Shown here one piece after another: positions 30,180 through 41,389 of a stretch of DNA of 64,000 nt (the first letter of the stretch is position 1; each line of letters opens with the position of its first letter). Location: positions 21,893,501 through 21,957,500 of the forward strand of contig NC_068559.1 in the NCBI RefSeq assembly GCF_022201045.2, given 5' to 3'. The DNA comes from Citrus sinensis (taxonomy: Eukaryota > Streptophyta > Magnoliopsida > Sapindales > Rutaceae). The position numbers were made by a program, and so were the translations under genes. The notes below the pieces were generated by a model. That model worked only from the letters and a program-made list of their open reading frames with translations, ran no database searches and was not told the origin of the DNA.

Positions 30180-31991
30180 TTAGAGTAGCTTGTCAAGATC
30201 AGCCTGCCGGACAAAGAGACCGTGAAATCCGTAAGGCACACGGCGGGGTAGTTTAACGGCGGCCACAATATCAAGACGAGGAGATTTGGCGTCCATAACC
30301 AGGAACTTGGACTCCCCTGTATTCTCATCATGGACATAAGACACAACATACCCATCATCCTCCTCTGTTTCAGGGTTCTCAGGGTCCCTTGCCACAAAGA
30401 AAGGCTCACCCCCATAGCACCCCGGTCCAAAAATCCTGGTAGCCACGATGCAATCCCGACGCTCGTCCCCTTTTGATACGTCCAGTTTCACCACCCCAGA
30501 TATCTTCGGCATTGGATCCCCTACAGCTGCGTACACGTATCTGCTCTTCTTCGCCATGTATGCCGGATTGATCACTCCGAAGTCTAGATTTCTAGCTGAC
30601 ATCGGACGCCTGGTTACTATGCCTGTCCTGAGGTCGATTCTTACTTTCTCCACCAAGGCGTGGACAAGGTCCGTCCTGTCCAAGGTGTGTTCGACTGATA
30701 ATATGTTTGGTGCCACCATCACTACAGCATTGCCATCATCCTCGTCCCAGGCGTTGATGGCGTGAATGATGTTGAAACCTGGAACTTCGAACCATCTCAT
30801 TTGAGACTCATCCGTGGCGTAACGTGGGATGATTCCGATTCTACACACTTTAGCTGGATCAGCACCAACAGGGGACCCTCCTCCGAAGATCATTTCCATG
30901 GGATTCATTCCTATTTGTATGTCTACGAACACCGCATACTTTTTAGTGATTGCAAAGTCATGGAGGAAAGACGGGCGGGTCATCGAGAAAATGGGCACGT
31001 TCGGTTGTTTCTTTCCGTTGGCATCGAATCGGAAGTACGTTAAAAACGGAGGCACGGGACCGTATCTGAAAGCAAAGGCCTCCCCTGTGTCAGAATCCAG
31101 CTTCGGATGAGCAGTCATGCTCATAGCTAACTTACCATCAAAATCATGGCGCCCGATGGTCTCTATGTCCCCATTCGGTGTCAGGCGTATAGCATATGGG
31201 AGATCTGATTCACCAAGTGCATAAAGTCGGTTGCCAAAGAATGCCAAGTTAGTATTAGCAAGGCCAATTCCATTAACAGGATTGAATTGACCAGCAAGCA
31301 ACCTGGCAGCAGAGAGAGCACCGCGAGCTGCAGAGGCAGTTAGGCCATTAAAACCAGAGAAAACATTCGGAAGAATTGGAGAGCCAGCTTCATTTTCAAT
31401 GGTGTACTTGTAAGTCCTGACATAGCGGCTGCAAAGGGTGGCTCGGCCTCGGGAGATTTTAATAGAGTGAAGCATGCCATCACCATCAAAGAGGTGGTAA
31501 GGACCGCGAGGGAGGTACTGTGGGTTAGGGCCATTGCGGATGTATGCACCATCTAAACATGAAGGGAGTGATCCTTGTACTACCTCACACTCCGTTGGGG
31601 GAAGCTCATCGACGGGGGCAAAGTTGTCGGAGAGCACGTGCCTTGGATCAACAGAGTATTTCAGAGGAGGGTCTATGAAGTTGTTGATGATGTCGTCGCA
31701 TGCGTTTAATATGATTGTTGGAATTGTGGGTTCCGCCCGTTTCTTGGGCAAATATGATGATTGAGTTCGAGGCTGAGGCTTGGGTTGAGGCTGAGAGACC
31801 GTTCTTGTAGGTGTTGATGTGGTGGTGGTGGGGGTTTTTGGATCTTGATTTACAGCAGGTTTTTCTTCAATTCTGACAGAGGATACACTAAAAGAAGTTG
31901 GCTTCGTGGATTTATGGGGAATAACGGCAAGTGACGTGAGGAGTTTTGGGCGTAATACACTAGAGAAAAAGGAAGAGGAGTAGGAATCCAT
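30180..31991 (-). CDS. CCD4: Carotenoid cleavage dioxygenase 4 (CCD4)
   Basis: This intronless gene encodes 603 residues. CCD4 enzymes use non-haem iron and O2 to cleave carotenoids, usually at the 9,10 double bonds, giving apocarotenoids such as beta-ionone, and set carotenoid levels in petals, fruit and seed. They act in plastids, often in plastoglobules. The four iron-binding histidines are present: H295 (MTAHPK), H344 (SFLHDF), H410 (NIIHAI) and H590 (YGFHGLF). The N terminus (1-60) is Ser/Thr-rich like a transit peptide, followed by a Pro/Thr/Gln-rich linker (about 65-80). GAYIRNGPNP and HLFDGDGMLH are family hallmarks. An in-frame ATG 61 codons further upstream would add an unlikely leader; the start at 31991 gives the usual length. 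The substrate (9,10 versus the 7',8' cleavage reported for citrus CCD4b) cannot be read from the sequence. Confidence 0.95.
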   Translation of the reverse strand: MDSYSSSFFSSVLRPKLLTSLAVIPHKSTKPTSFSVSSVRIEEKPAVNQDPKTPTTTTSTPTRTVSQPQPKPQPRTQSSYLPKKRAEPTIPTIILNACDDIINNFIDPPLKYSVDPRHVLSDNFAPVDELPPTECEVVQGSLPSCLDGAYIRNGPNPQYLPRGPYHLFDGDGMLHSIKISRGRATLCSRYVRTYKYTIENEAGSPILPNVFSGFNGLTASAARGALSAARLLAGQFNPVNGIGLANTNLAFFGNRLYALGESDLPYAIRLTPNGDIETIGRHDFDGKLAMSMTAHPKLDSDTGEAFAFRYGPVPPFLTYFRFDANGKKQPNVPIFSMTRPSFLHDFAITKKYAVFVDIQIGMNPMEMIFGGGSPVGADPAKVCRIGIIPRYATDESQMRWFEVPGFNIIHAINAWDEDDGNAVVMVAPNILSVEHTLDRTDLVHALVEKVRIDLRTGIVTRRPMSARNLDFGVINPAYMAKKSRYVYAAVGDPMPKISGVVKLDVSKGDERRDCIVATRIFGPGCYGGEPFFVARDPENPETEEDDGYVVSYVHDENTGESKFLVMDAKSPRLDIVAAVKLPRRVPYGFHGLFVRQADLDKLL

Positions 31992-32452
31992 CTCTCTTTC
32001 TCTCTCTTTTTTTTTTTCTTTCTCAAACAACAAGTACTTGATTGGAAGAGAAATGAAGCAGCAAAAAGATATGAAAGGGGTGGGATTACATGTGATGATG
32101 GAAATTGGATCGGTGGGGTTATTTATTAGCTGTGTGGGGCGAATACAAATAAAGGTAAAGTCAGACATCGACACATATTAGGACCAGGATGCAAATTCAA
32201 ATAATCACCTTGGTGTAATGCAAGAAATTTCCTAAGGAAGAGAGGGACCGAACTTCTGAATAAAAGGAATCTGTGAGGCTTGTTACGGCTGAAGGCTGGC
32301 AAGTGACATCGACGTTGCTTTTATCACACATCGGGTTTCATAATTTTGCCAACTTTTCATTTAAATGGATAAATGTTACTTTCTCTCTCTCCCTTCATGT
32401 CAAAAACCTCCTTCAACCATCCATCTTCGCCGGGAAAACAGAGTATACCACC
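31992..32452 (-). promoter_or_regulatory. Proximal promoter and 5' untranslated region of CCD4
   Basis: The 5' leader holds a (CT)n/(GA)n stretch at about 31992-32025. A TATA-like taataaataa lies on the minus strand near 32119-32128, about 130 bases before the ATG. The solo LTR begins at 32453, so the gene's private proximal promoter is only about 460 bases long. Confidence 0.45.
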
Positions 32453-33247
32453 TGTTTGGGAGGGATACTGTTTGGGACAAATGCGTCGAAGGGACCAGGA
32501 ATGACGAGCAGACATCTGATGGCGGAGTTCTGCGCACCGGTGTTTTCCGTTAAAGCCTGGCGCGTGGAAGAACAGGAGCAGAAACATCCTGCTCGTCCAC
32601 GATGTTGTCGTCCGCGAGGCCAATTCCTATAAAAGGCATGAGGCCATTCCGGCTAGAGACCGAGAGGCGAGGAGACCCGGTCGACGGCAGTTGGCAAGAC
32701 GCGCTCTCCAGCACGAGAACCTAGGCACAACAGCCACGCTTTCCCCAGAACCGCGACGTAACACGCAAGATCTCACGGAGCCATGACAGCCACACTTTCC
32801 CCAGAACCGTGGCGTAACACGCAAGGTCTCACAGAGCCGTGGCAGCCACGCTTTCCCCTGAACCGTGGCGTAACACGCTAGATCCCATGTTTTGCCCATA
32901 ACGCAGCAGTTGGAGTCCCATACCGTCTCGAAAAGAGCGGAAGACTGAGATTCAGAGGAAGCCTATAAAAAGGTAGCCAACGAAGGTAAAAGGGTTAGCA
33001 TTTTTAAGATAAAAGAGAAAACCACAAAAAAGCCATAAGACCTGTGGCAAGCGTTCCCCAAACCTTCATATCTGACTTGAGCGTCGGAGGGTTTGCGCCG
33101 GGAGAACAACCGGCGTACTCTGACTTGTCTGTGTGTGCAGGGACATCCGGAGAAGAAGCATTACTAGGAGACCTCCTGGTCGTGGTAGAGTTGATCGAGC
33201 AGGGATCCTGGTCGTAGAACGAGGAGAACCGGAATCTCGCATCAACA
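32453..33247 (+). mobile_element. Solo LTR of a Gypsy-type (Tat-like) retrotransposon
   Basis: The element begins TGTTTGGGAGG and ends GCATCAACA, i.e. TG...CA. It is flanked by the 5-bp target-site duplication ccacc (32448-32452 and 33248-33252). It is GC-rich compared with its surroundings. It holds two TATA boxes (32628-32634 and 32964-32970), three 57-bp internal repeats (about 32727-32895), and the gacttgagcgtcggaggg word common in plant Gypsy LTRs. No internal retroelement domain or second LTR is found, so it is a solo LTR left by recombination. It is oriented opposite to CCD4. Confidence 0.85.
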
Positions 33248-33252
33248 CCACC

Positions 33253-34637
33253 TTTTAAATTAAAAGTAATGATAATTGTTTTGTCAAGAACCTCCTTCAA
33301 CAATCATATTAAACGCATTTTATAATGTGTGAATGTTAAAAAAAAAACATTCACCCAAATATCAATTGAAATGACTAAATGCATGGACGTACCTACTTAA
33401 AGCTCAATAATGAATTTTTTTGGACCATTATTTTTCCTTTTAAATATACTCTAAATTTTCTTCGAAAAAAGAAAATAAAAAGAAATTTGCCACTTTCATA
33501 TCTAATAAAATATTTACAGTTTAGTAATAAGAATTCTACTTTATAATTTAGAGACCTTGGTTCAAATATCTACAACGACATAATTTATTTTTGAAAGGTA
33601 TTTATGCATATTTCCTTTGATTTATTATTGTACTTTTTAAATTTAAAAAGGAAAGTATAAAATTTGAATATTTAAGCAGATTTCTTTTAATTTATTACTA
33701 TTACTTTTTAAATTAGAAAAAAAACTGAGTTTAGTGAACAATTAAAAAAATCAAGTTCTCTCAAATTGAATTAAATATTTCAAAGCAAGCCCCCCAAATT
33801 GAACTGGATATGTTCGCCACTAACCAAACATGTTAAACAGCTAAAGGAGGATACCACAAAAATATTTTGATTCAAAAGAAACTTATGTTGTGTTTAATAA
33901 TGTTTGATTGCTAAAAACATGAAGGAATTGTAATGAACAAATTTGAGAATGAGGAATGGGAATCTCATTCTCATGTGAGAGATGGGAATGTGGAATAAAT
34001 TGACATTTGCACTCTTAGTGAAAACTAAAAGTTCTTTTTTACTCCATTTAAAGTAATAATTATTGGTGCCGAAATCTGGTCGAGTCAATTAGCAACTTGG
34101 TACCAGTCCATGCGCCAGCATTAAATTTTTTTGATGGAGAAGCGGCTTGTCAAACATCAAAAACACCTTGCGAACACTACCAACTAACCTAAAAAAACCT
34201 GAAATCACAAATAACTGTAAGAGGCACTGGAAGTTTTTATGGCGATAATCCTCCGACACTCAAGTCAGTTTATTGGTTTTACCAAAAAATAAAATATATA
34301 AATAAATAGTTTTTGATTTCTTTGTAAAGATGGAAGACGACCCTCTAGCAATGAAAAGAGTAAATTATATTATAGAGAGAGAAAAGTTCCACACCTTGCT
34401 TTGGAATTTTCAGTACTTTTATAGGCATTTGGAATTATCGTATCATCTTCAATGTGTTGGCATTACTAGGTTGAATGGCTGCTTGAATCATGAGTTAATG
34501 CACCCATTATAGAGTAGTTACTGAGCTACAATTATAGCAGCTGGGCATGCACGGACGTTATGCCTAACTTTTCGAAAGGAACTTGTCAGTTGAACTTAAT
34601 TGGGGTCTTTAGACCGACCTGGTTCTTGTCTCCTCAA
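33253..34637. other. AT-rich intergenic region upstream of CCD4
   Basis: No supported gene. A block near 33890-34060 (gaatgggaatctcattctca, then gagagatgggaatg) is palindromic and may be part of a MITE, but the ends were not found. Confidence 0.3.
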
Positions 34638-34868
34638 ACCCATCTGCTCGAGGTCACTAGAATTACTTCTTGGTCGAGGTGGTCTACTTATGGTCTTGAG
34701 AATTACATCCTGGTTGAGCTGGTCTACTCAAGGCCACCAAAATTTCTTTTTGGTCAAGGTGATGTGCTCGAGGTAACCAAATAATCTTTTGGTCAAGATG
34801 ATTTGTTCGAGACCATCAAAATTACCCACCTAGTCGAGATGGTCTACTCAAGATCGCCATAATTTTCT
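34638..34868. repeat. Degenerate minisatellite, about 44-bp unit, five to six copies
   Basis: The phrase ggtcgaggtggtctactcaa followed by gccaccaaaatt recurs about every 44 bases, with heavy substitution. A weaker copy may begin near 34590. It is non-coding. Confidence 0.75.
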
Positions 34869-36029
34869 CCTAGTAGCCTATCAACTATTTACTCACTCTT
34901 TACTTTGAGGAGATCGTGGTCATCTTATTTTATTCCCCAAACAGTAATAATTACATTATTAAAAATAATTACTACTATTAGTTGTTATATTATTATTATT
35001 ATTAACAATAATTATTTTAAATAAAAAATTATAATTATTATAATAAATAATAACAATAATCAACTAAGGCCTTTTTGTTACTATAATAATCCATTCCAAT
35101 TCCAATAAAAATTAGATACATCAAAGACAATACCAATTCTTACAGCTAAAATAAACAATTTATTTTAATTTTTATTCTTTATTTAAATTCCATTTTAATT
35201 CTAACTTATTCTGATTAGCGGATGGTAAGCATACCATTAAAGTAGATGAAACTGTCCATACACAATGAAATCTCTCCAATTGATCATCTAGAAGCAATGG
35301 TACCTAAAGAAACAATTTCGGAACTACTCACACCTGCGAATCTAGTACTGTCGTAGTACGTTACAGGAACTTGATTGGACGGTGTAATAAAAGGTGCAAG
35401 TACTTCAAATTGATCTTACGGAAGAAATATGAAATGGAGAAAAATGAGGATAAGAAATATGAAATATGAAATATGAAATATGAAATATGAAAATGAAATA
35501 TGAAAATGACCTCTGGCCACAGATATTAAACAGTGGAAACAAAATCCTGCAGTAGAGATGAAGGATAAGATCGCACAATCAATTTTCTGTCCGCATCAAG
35601 CAAACAGGCCATCTGTGAGGCGCAAAATGAGTTAAAGAGATGGATCATTTTGCAATCCATTAATGCACGGTGGGGACCACTGAATCATTCAGCAAAGCTT
35701 TCAATTAACGTGCCTTTCGGGTCCAAAAATAGAGAAAATTTTCGCTTCAATTATTAGCTTATTTTGTTAAAATAATGATAAAAATAACGTTAAATTCGAT
35801 CAGGTTTACATATCTAATTACTAACACAGTAACCCCGATCGGATGCATACACTAATTTTTTGTCAGCACTAACCTCACTGTCATTTTTGAATAGCCTACA
35901 AGAGTCGATTGACTAGACTTCCAATTTGCTATCATCTCCCTGGGATGGGTTCAAGAAATGCAACAGGCTGCGAAACAATAAGATTTATTCGACCCGCGAA
36001 GATATCTAACTAACTGAAATTAAATAAAT
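34869..36029. other. Intergenic region with (GAAATAT)n microsatellite
   Basis: A short array of gaaatat units lies at about 35453-35515, six to seven copies with one interruption. The remainder is AT-rich and no gene is seen. Confidence 0.5.
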
Positions 36030-36590
36030 GATGATGATAAGAAATTTGAAATCAACAATTCTCGGCACATCTATTCTGCAACTTGGCGGTACTTCAAATA
36101 ATCTTGCGATAAAAATTTCATAAAAATCTCAGAAAGAGGACAGAACAACCAAAGAATCAGCGAAAGGGATCAGGGCAGGGCACGCTCAAGCCACAAATTA
36201 GAGGGATTTTAAATATCAACACCAGCTCAGAATAATAAGAAGTAAAATGAAACTATGAAGGGCTCAGATTTTGGATGAGTGAAGGGCAGACGAGCAGATG
36301 AAATGCAGAAAGTCAAAAAATGAATAAACCAATATTAATAATCGTGGACCCACAGCCGTAATTTGGATTAAGCATCCATCTACCTATGTGGATAACATTT
36401 TTGCTAATTTTTCAGCCATGCAGCAGGATCATGTTCTTCTTCCTGTTTTATTTGATTTAATGCACTGATGCCTACATCTACCATACCAAATAAACTCGAG
36501 ATATTTACAAATACCTTCTTGTGGTGATGTGGTCCAAACTTCAAATTACCTGCAGCAACAGAAAATAAATGTAAGAGAGACCAGTGAGCT
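36030..36590. repeat. Diverged local duplicate, copy 1
   Basis: It matches 38270-38700 in order. Shared words are ataagaagtaaaatgaa / ataacaagtaaaatgaa, gggctcagattttg / gaggctcagattttg, gcactgatgcctacatctacc / gcactgatgcctagatctacc, and gcagcaacagaaaataaatg / gcagcaacacataaatg. It is non-coding in all frames read. It could be old downstream sequence of the PPR gene or a repeat. Confidence 0.65.
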
Positions 36591-37120
36591 TATCAGATTA
36601 GATCTAACCTAGGAGATGTTATGCTCGGACCACAAACTGGATGCATTGGAAGTACAGAAAGTAACTGGGGTTAATCATCCACTCCGTCGAAACTTTTAGA
36701 TAGGCTGTTGATTTACACCCTGCAAAAGTGCATTTCATGTTTTTACCTCAATGGCATTGTGCTGTCCTGTCAGTCACCTAATACACCTTTACCACACGCC
36801 AACACAAGCGTGCCAGCTCATCCACTTATCCAAATGATAATGCAAGTGGGAGAAAGAGTCGACGAGAGCACTTTCTTTAGTCAATTAACCAGTGCAGTTC
36901 GCTAGCAAGGACACTGGAAACCTTAAGAGCAAGAAATTAGACACAAAAGGAAACCGTGTTGTTCTAAAGCACGGCGATCATCCTTAAAAGAAAACATATG
37001 TCTGACAAAAAGTTGCTCATATCCGAACTTGTAAACTAAACTCAGTATGCTTTGATCAGGAGTAACCAGAAACATTTGTTTTTTCATAACTAGAGCCATC
37101 CAATAAAAATACTGATTGTT
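36591..37120. other. Intergenic sequence, no gene seen
   Basis: Nothing recognised. Short ORFs show no family resemblance. The left target-site duplication of the next SINE lies at 37106-37120. Confidence 0.25.
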
Positions 37121-37438
37121 TTTTTTTTTTTATTACATGAGACTATTGCTCAGATTACAACTCATATACATGAGACTATAACTGATATTTATAAATCAGA
37201 CTATTACTGATACCAACTTACATCATTACTAATGGAGCTCTGTCCAGATTTTAACCCTCACAAATATTCGAGGGATGTCTACTCCTCACTCATGGGTAAG
37301 GGAGAAGACTACCTTCACTCAAATTAATTGAGGAAGAAAATACTCCCGCAATACTTTTGTGGGGGTTCGAACTGCTGTCCTCCAAGTTGGAGGGCAGCAG
37401 CCCTGGCCACTCGGGCTGAGCCGAGTGAAAATACCCCC
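37121..37438 (-). mobile_element. tRNA-derived SINE, minus orientation
   Basis: The flanking direct repeat aaaatactgattgtt at 37106-37120 and 37439-37453 is perfect over 15 bases. On the minus strand the element starts with a tRNA-like head (ctcagcccgagtggccaggg as A-box region, cagttcgaacccc as B box) and ends in a poly(A) tail (poly(T) from 37121). At about 318 bp it is longer than the SINE at 9965. Confidence 0.85.
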
Positions 37439-37453
37439 AAAATACTGATTGTT

Positions 37454-38269
37454 GATTCACCATAAAACCATCCAACCTACTTAACCAAAGTGAGGAAGGG
37501 GTTTGGTTTCCGTTCATGTCATGCTTACTATGACACAAACTTACACCTACAGAAAGGCCGAACCCACGCATGCACATGCCCTTGATCCTTCTTAATCAGC
37601 TTGAATAGTTGTGCAAGCATTAGATTTTCAATCATTATATAATGAAAAGTACCGATCTGGCTTCTGCCACTGTTTTTTGAGTTTTGAACCAACCATTCTC
37701 AGCTCCATCTACTAGACTTGGGCTCCAATTAGTAATGTTGTCCAGGAGACCTAACTTTTAAGCCTCAGCTGTAAAATTTTTGGTTAACACTTGCAATTGC
37801 GGTTTGGAAGTAAGTGATTTTTATTTAACAGCTATAGCTTCTATTTTGCATCAGCTGTAACTTCTAATCCATAGCAACACATTACCAAACGTAGCTTTAG
37901 CCTCCCGGTCAAAATCTATTTTTATGACCCAAGTTATGAATTTTGCCACTTACTTTGCTTAATAAAAATAATGATTCCCAATAGCCACTTTGGTTTTAAA
38001 TCAAACAATATATTGCCATTCACTTTGCTTAAAAATAATGATTCCCACTTGCATTACCCATGAACATGAAGGATTGCCCGAATGGCTTGAACAATAGTTT
38101 GCTATCATGTGCTTTGGGGTTGTAGCCCATATGTGGCTCGTCTCCCTGAATGGAAGTAAATATCAGCCAGATTTGGCCAAATATTCAAGTTGGGTGGATT
38201 TCTTACTAAACGTTATTAATTCAACGCTGGTAGTTAGACATATGATTAAATGTTAACAATTCAAAATAA
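37454..38269. other. Intergenic sequence, no gene seen
   Basis: A short direct repeat (aaaataatgattccca) occurs twice near 37965 and 38032. No coding sequence was recognised. Confidence 0.25.
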
Positions 38270-38700
38270 ACAAATAAATAATGATGACTAGAAATTTTAA
38301 AACAATAAATTTCAGCAATTCGGTCATTCCTCAACTAATCTCAGACAAGGAAAAAACAACCAAACTATTTGTGAAAGCAATCAGGGTACATTCAGCAAAC
38401 TTACAAGAACTATTAATATTAATTCACCTTAGACTATAACAAGTAAAATGAATCCCCAGAGGCTCAGATTTTGAATAATATCCCAGTTAAATTTGGACCC
38501 ATAGCACCCATGCAGATTAGCAAATATCTAACTACATGGATGATATTTTTCCAGCTGTTGCATACGCGACAAGATAATACTTTTACTTTTAATTGATTTT
38601 AGATGCACTGATGCCTAGATCTACCAGTAAATTCAAGATATTTACGATCTGTGTGTGGTCGAAATTTCCAGCAGCAACACATAAATGCAAGAGTGGCCTG
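38270..38700. repeat. Diverged local duplicate, copy 2
   Basis: Counterpart of 36030-36590, with the same landmarks in the same order and direction, about 2.2 kb apart. Substitutions and indels are frequent. Confidence 0.65.
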
Positions 38701-39511
38701 ATTTTGACACAAGGGAAACATGCTCTAGAGTTCCCGTAATCTACCAAATACAGAAATATTTAAATTCTAATCAACAATTATCAGAGAGCCCAAGCCTGCA
38801 AGTACAAGAAGTGCCATAGAAATCACATGGGCCAGCTTCACCGATCCCATACAAGAACATCCAACATCCAACACTTAGACAAACAGCCATTTTAGGATTC
38901 TACAGGGGTATGATTTTGGATGAATTTTTATGATCAGAGTTGTTCAAGGGTACCTTAATCAATAACAAGCTCAGTTGAGTGATACCTTTCCCCAGTGCAG
39001 AGCAGACGGCAGTAAAACATCTTAAACCTTCTTGAAATTGAAATTCGTATTTACAGGGATGTTCAACAATTATCTAGCTCCTTGATGATATCCTCTAGAA
39101 CACAAATCTCCAAAACTTCAGCCAGTAAAACAAAACTTGCCAAGATTTCTCTCATGAAAGAACTAGATCTCATATTAAACGCAACTCTATCATCATCACA
39201 AAGTTGATGCAGTCTCAGACGATGAAGTTCAATTACTAAACCAGTATTGCTGAAGCTCTATTGGATTTCCAAAACAAAGACTTACAATGAATGTTTTATG
39301 CTTCAAATACTGCAGTGGGATACCACTTTTAATGTTCTATAGCAACATACAAAAGTATCCTTGCACAAGCAGGGATGAAAAGTTTTCCGGGTATGGTCTA
39401 CTTTGCCATCAACGTAAAGCAACCCAATGCAAGTAGAAGGACTAGATGTTATGACTAGAAAAGTGCCTAATTGCAGCAAAACATCATTATATAAACTAAA
39501 GAGTAGTTATG
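38701..39511. other. 3' flank of the PPR gene
   Basis: Non-coding. The part near 39300-39511 is probably the 3' untranslated region of the minus-strand PPR gene. No other gene is seen. Confidence 0.3.
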
Positions 39512-40828
39512 CTATGGAAACATAGTAACAGTCCGCTCCATCCTATTTTGCAGAGTATCGCTACTACTACTACAAGCGATCCTCAAATCATTGATTAGTG
39601 ACTCTTGGATCTGGATTCCAGATGCTTTCATTAGATACAAAAATTTAGTGGCCTCAACATAAAGCCCATTACGTATATAACCCACAAGCATGGCGTTCCA
39701 AGACGCTATGTTTTTCTTATCAACTATCAATTCAAACACCCTCTCGGCATCTCTGAGCAACCTACATTTTCCATACATGTCAACCAACCCGCACTGCACG
39801 TATTCATCTGATTCCAGCCCAATCTTGACAATGTTGGCATGCATCTGTCGACCACAATTGCCATCATCATCCACCCCACCACATGCCTTAAGAACACTAG
39901 AAAAAGTATAACTGTTCTTCTTAATTCGTTCCCTCCCCATCTCTTTAAAATCATTGAAAACTTGATGGAAATGTCCTTCTCTACAGTTGTTAACGATCTT
40001 AGCCGTCCAAACAACAGTGTTATGACGTTTAAGTTGGCTAAAGACAAAATCAGCGTCCTCTAAACATCTGAATTTGCCATAGAAGTTAATCAAAGAACCC
40101 GTTAACGAAATATTCCTACTACTCCCTAACTTAAACAACAAGCCATGTACCTGCTTTCCTAATTCCATGTTCATCGTGCAAACACACGCCTTGAGAACGC
40201 AAACAATGATCCAGGCAGGGAATACCAAGAGCATATGACCTTTTTTACGCTTCATCATTTCTGCAAAGAGAGTTATACACTCTTGATAGTCGGCAACGTC
40301 GACGTAGCCGACGATCATGACGGCCCATGAGTTAAAGTCTCTCAGAGGCATTTCATCGAACAGTTGACGAGCAGTATCAAGCTGACCGCAGGACACGTGC
40401 ATCAGAAGGAGCCGATTGAGGAACAGTAACGTGGGTTTAATGTTTACTCTCTTTCGAATATGATTCAGTAATTCGAAAGCTCCTGCTGAATCTTTTTGGA
40501 AAGTGCATTCTTTAATGAGACAAGTGTACATGTCAGTGGTGATGGGCAAGCAGAGGTTGTCCATTAAGAGTAAAATGTTTGCACTCGAAGTGTTTGCGGG
40601 AATGCTTTGGGTTGTCTCTCTCCAATTACTGCTAGTTTTAAGAGGTTTAGTTGGCTTGGGGCTACGTAGAGGTAGCTGATGATTTTCAACCGCAGAGTTG
40701 ATAAGGTTATTGCTGCCACAAGGATGGCACGCGAATCCGCTGGTGCTGGGAGGTGAATGAACAGCAACACGTAATGCTTTTGCTTCCATCATTTCCCGAC
40801 AGAACAGAACCTTGCTCCCGTTTCTCAT
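39512..40828 (-). CDS. Pentatricopeptide repeat protein, At1g31790-like
   Basis: This intronless gene encodes 438 residues. PPR proteins bind organellar RNA, one base per repeat, to edit, splice or stabilise it. Residues 1-80 are Ser/Pro-rich and could include an organelle-targeting peptide. PPR units run from about 98 to 405. Clear ones are GQLDTARQLFDEMPLRDFNSW near 148-168, LINFYGKFRCLEDADFVFSQL near 246-266, and LVDMYGKCRLLRDAERVFELI near 348-368. The mix of lengths is PLS-type. There is no E, DYW or other editing domain at the C terminus. Length and layout fit At1g31790 (recalled). Two ATGs occur near the start (residues 1 and 13-14), and the shorter form cannot be excluded. Confidence 0.88.
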   Translation of the reverse strand: MRNGSKVLFCREMMEAKALRVAVHSPPSTSGFACHPCGSNNLINSAVENHQLPLRSPKPTKPLKTSSNWRETTQSIPANTSSANILLLMDNLCLPITTDMYTCLIKECTFQKDSAGAFELLNHIRKRVNIKPTLLFLNRLLLMHVSCGQLDTARQLFDEMPLRDFNSWAVMIVGYVDVADYQECITLFAEMMKRKKGHMLLVFPAWIIVCVLKACVCTMNMELGKQVHGLLFKLGSSRNISLTGSLINFYGKFRCLEDADFVFSQLKRHNTVVWTAKIVNNCREGHFHQVFNDFKEMGRERIKKNSYTFSSVLKACGGVDDDGNCGRQMHANIVKIGLESDEYVQCGLVDMYGKCRLLRDAERVFELIVDKKNIASWNAMLVGYIRNGLYVEATKFLYLMKASGIQIQESLINDLRIACSSSSDTLQNRMERTVTMFP

Positions 40829-41389
40829 TATTTATAAAGAATATTTGATGGGCCTCTGGCCAAACGTGGGCTTCCTGTTTAGGCCTAGATTATGAGCAAC
40901 AAGAGATGTAAACGTATTTATTGCTCAATCAAATTCAAAGCGAAAAATAAGCCAAAAAAATCAAAGCGAAAAAATAATTCGTGGTTTTTCTGAAGAATCA
41001 ATTAACATGCTCTAAAGTATCAATTAAAATGCCCTAGCAAGAGTAAGGGGCAGTTGCACGTCCAACCTCTCTCAGGAATGAAATAAAAATGGGTACTGCT
41101 AATATAACTTGTAATTCACACAATACAAAATCTTTTCTTCGCCAACAAATTTATCCCCAGATACACCAGTTTTGTGACATTACTGAAATATTTAGTAAAC
41201 CTAGAGTTGGTTAGGATGATCTTAATAGACGCCTTTCAAGCTAAATGGGGATCCATCAGCACTGTTACTGCAATCTCCCAGCTGCGGTTCTTTCTTTCTA
41301 TTACACTGCCGCTGACGAACTTTTTCTGTATCTTGTCTTGTCAGTTAAATGTTCCATGAATTTCCTCACCCAGGCTAACAAATCAGTGC
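40829..41389. other. Spacer: PPR promoter and JmjC gene 3' flank
   Basis: Both neighbours are on the minus strand. The interval must hold the PPR gene's promoter (near 40830-41000) and the 3' untranslated region of the JmjC gene. No other gene was found. Confidence 0.35.

Noticed and set aside
31992..32174. Upstream in-frame ATG that would add 61 residues to CCD4
   Set aside because: The added part is unlike any transit peptide, includes a purine-rich leader (GAGA) run translated as Lys/Glu/Arg, and would exceed the usual CCD4 length.
32399..33301. 19-base direct repeat (gtcaaraacctccttcaac) on both sides of the CCD4 upstream insertion, considered as a target-site duplication
   Set aside because: The copies lie 30-55 bases outside the true TG...CA ends, which have their own 5-bp duplication (ccacc). 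The longer match has a mismatch and may be chance or an older repeat.
37121..37438. tRNA gene suggested by box-B-like words
   Set aside because: The sequence has a poly(A) tail and target-site duplication and does not fold as a full cloverleaf with an anticodon arm that could be identified; it is a SINE.
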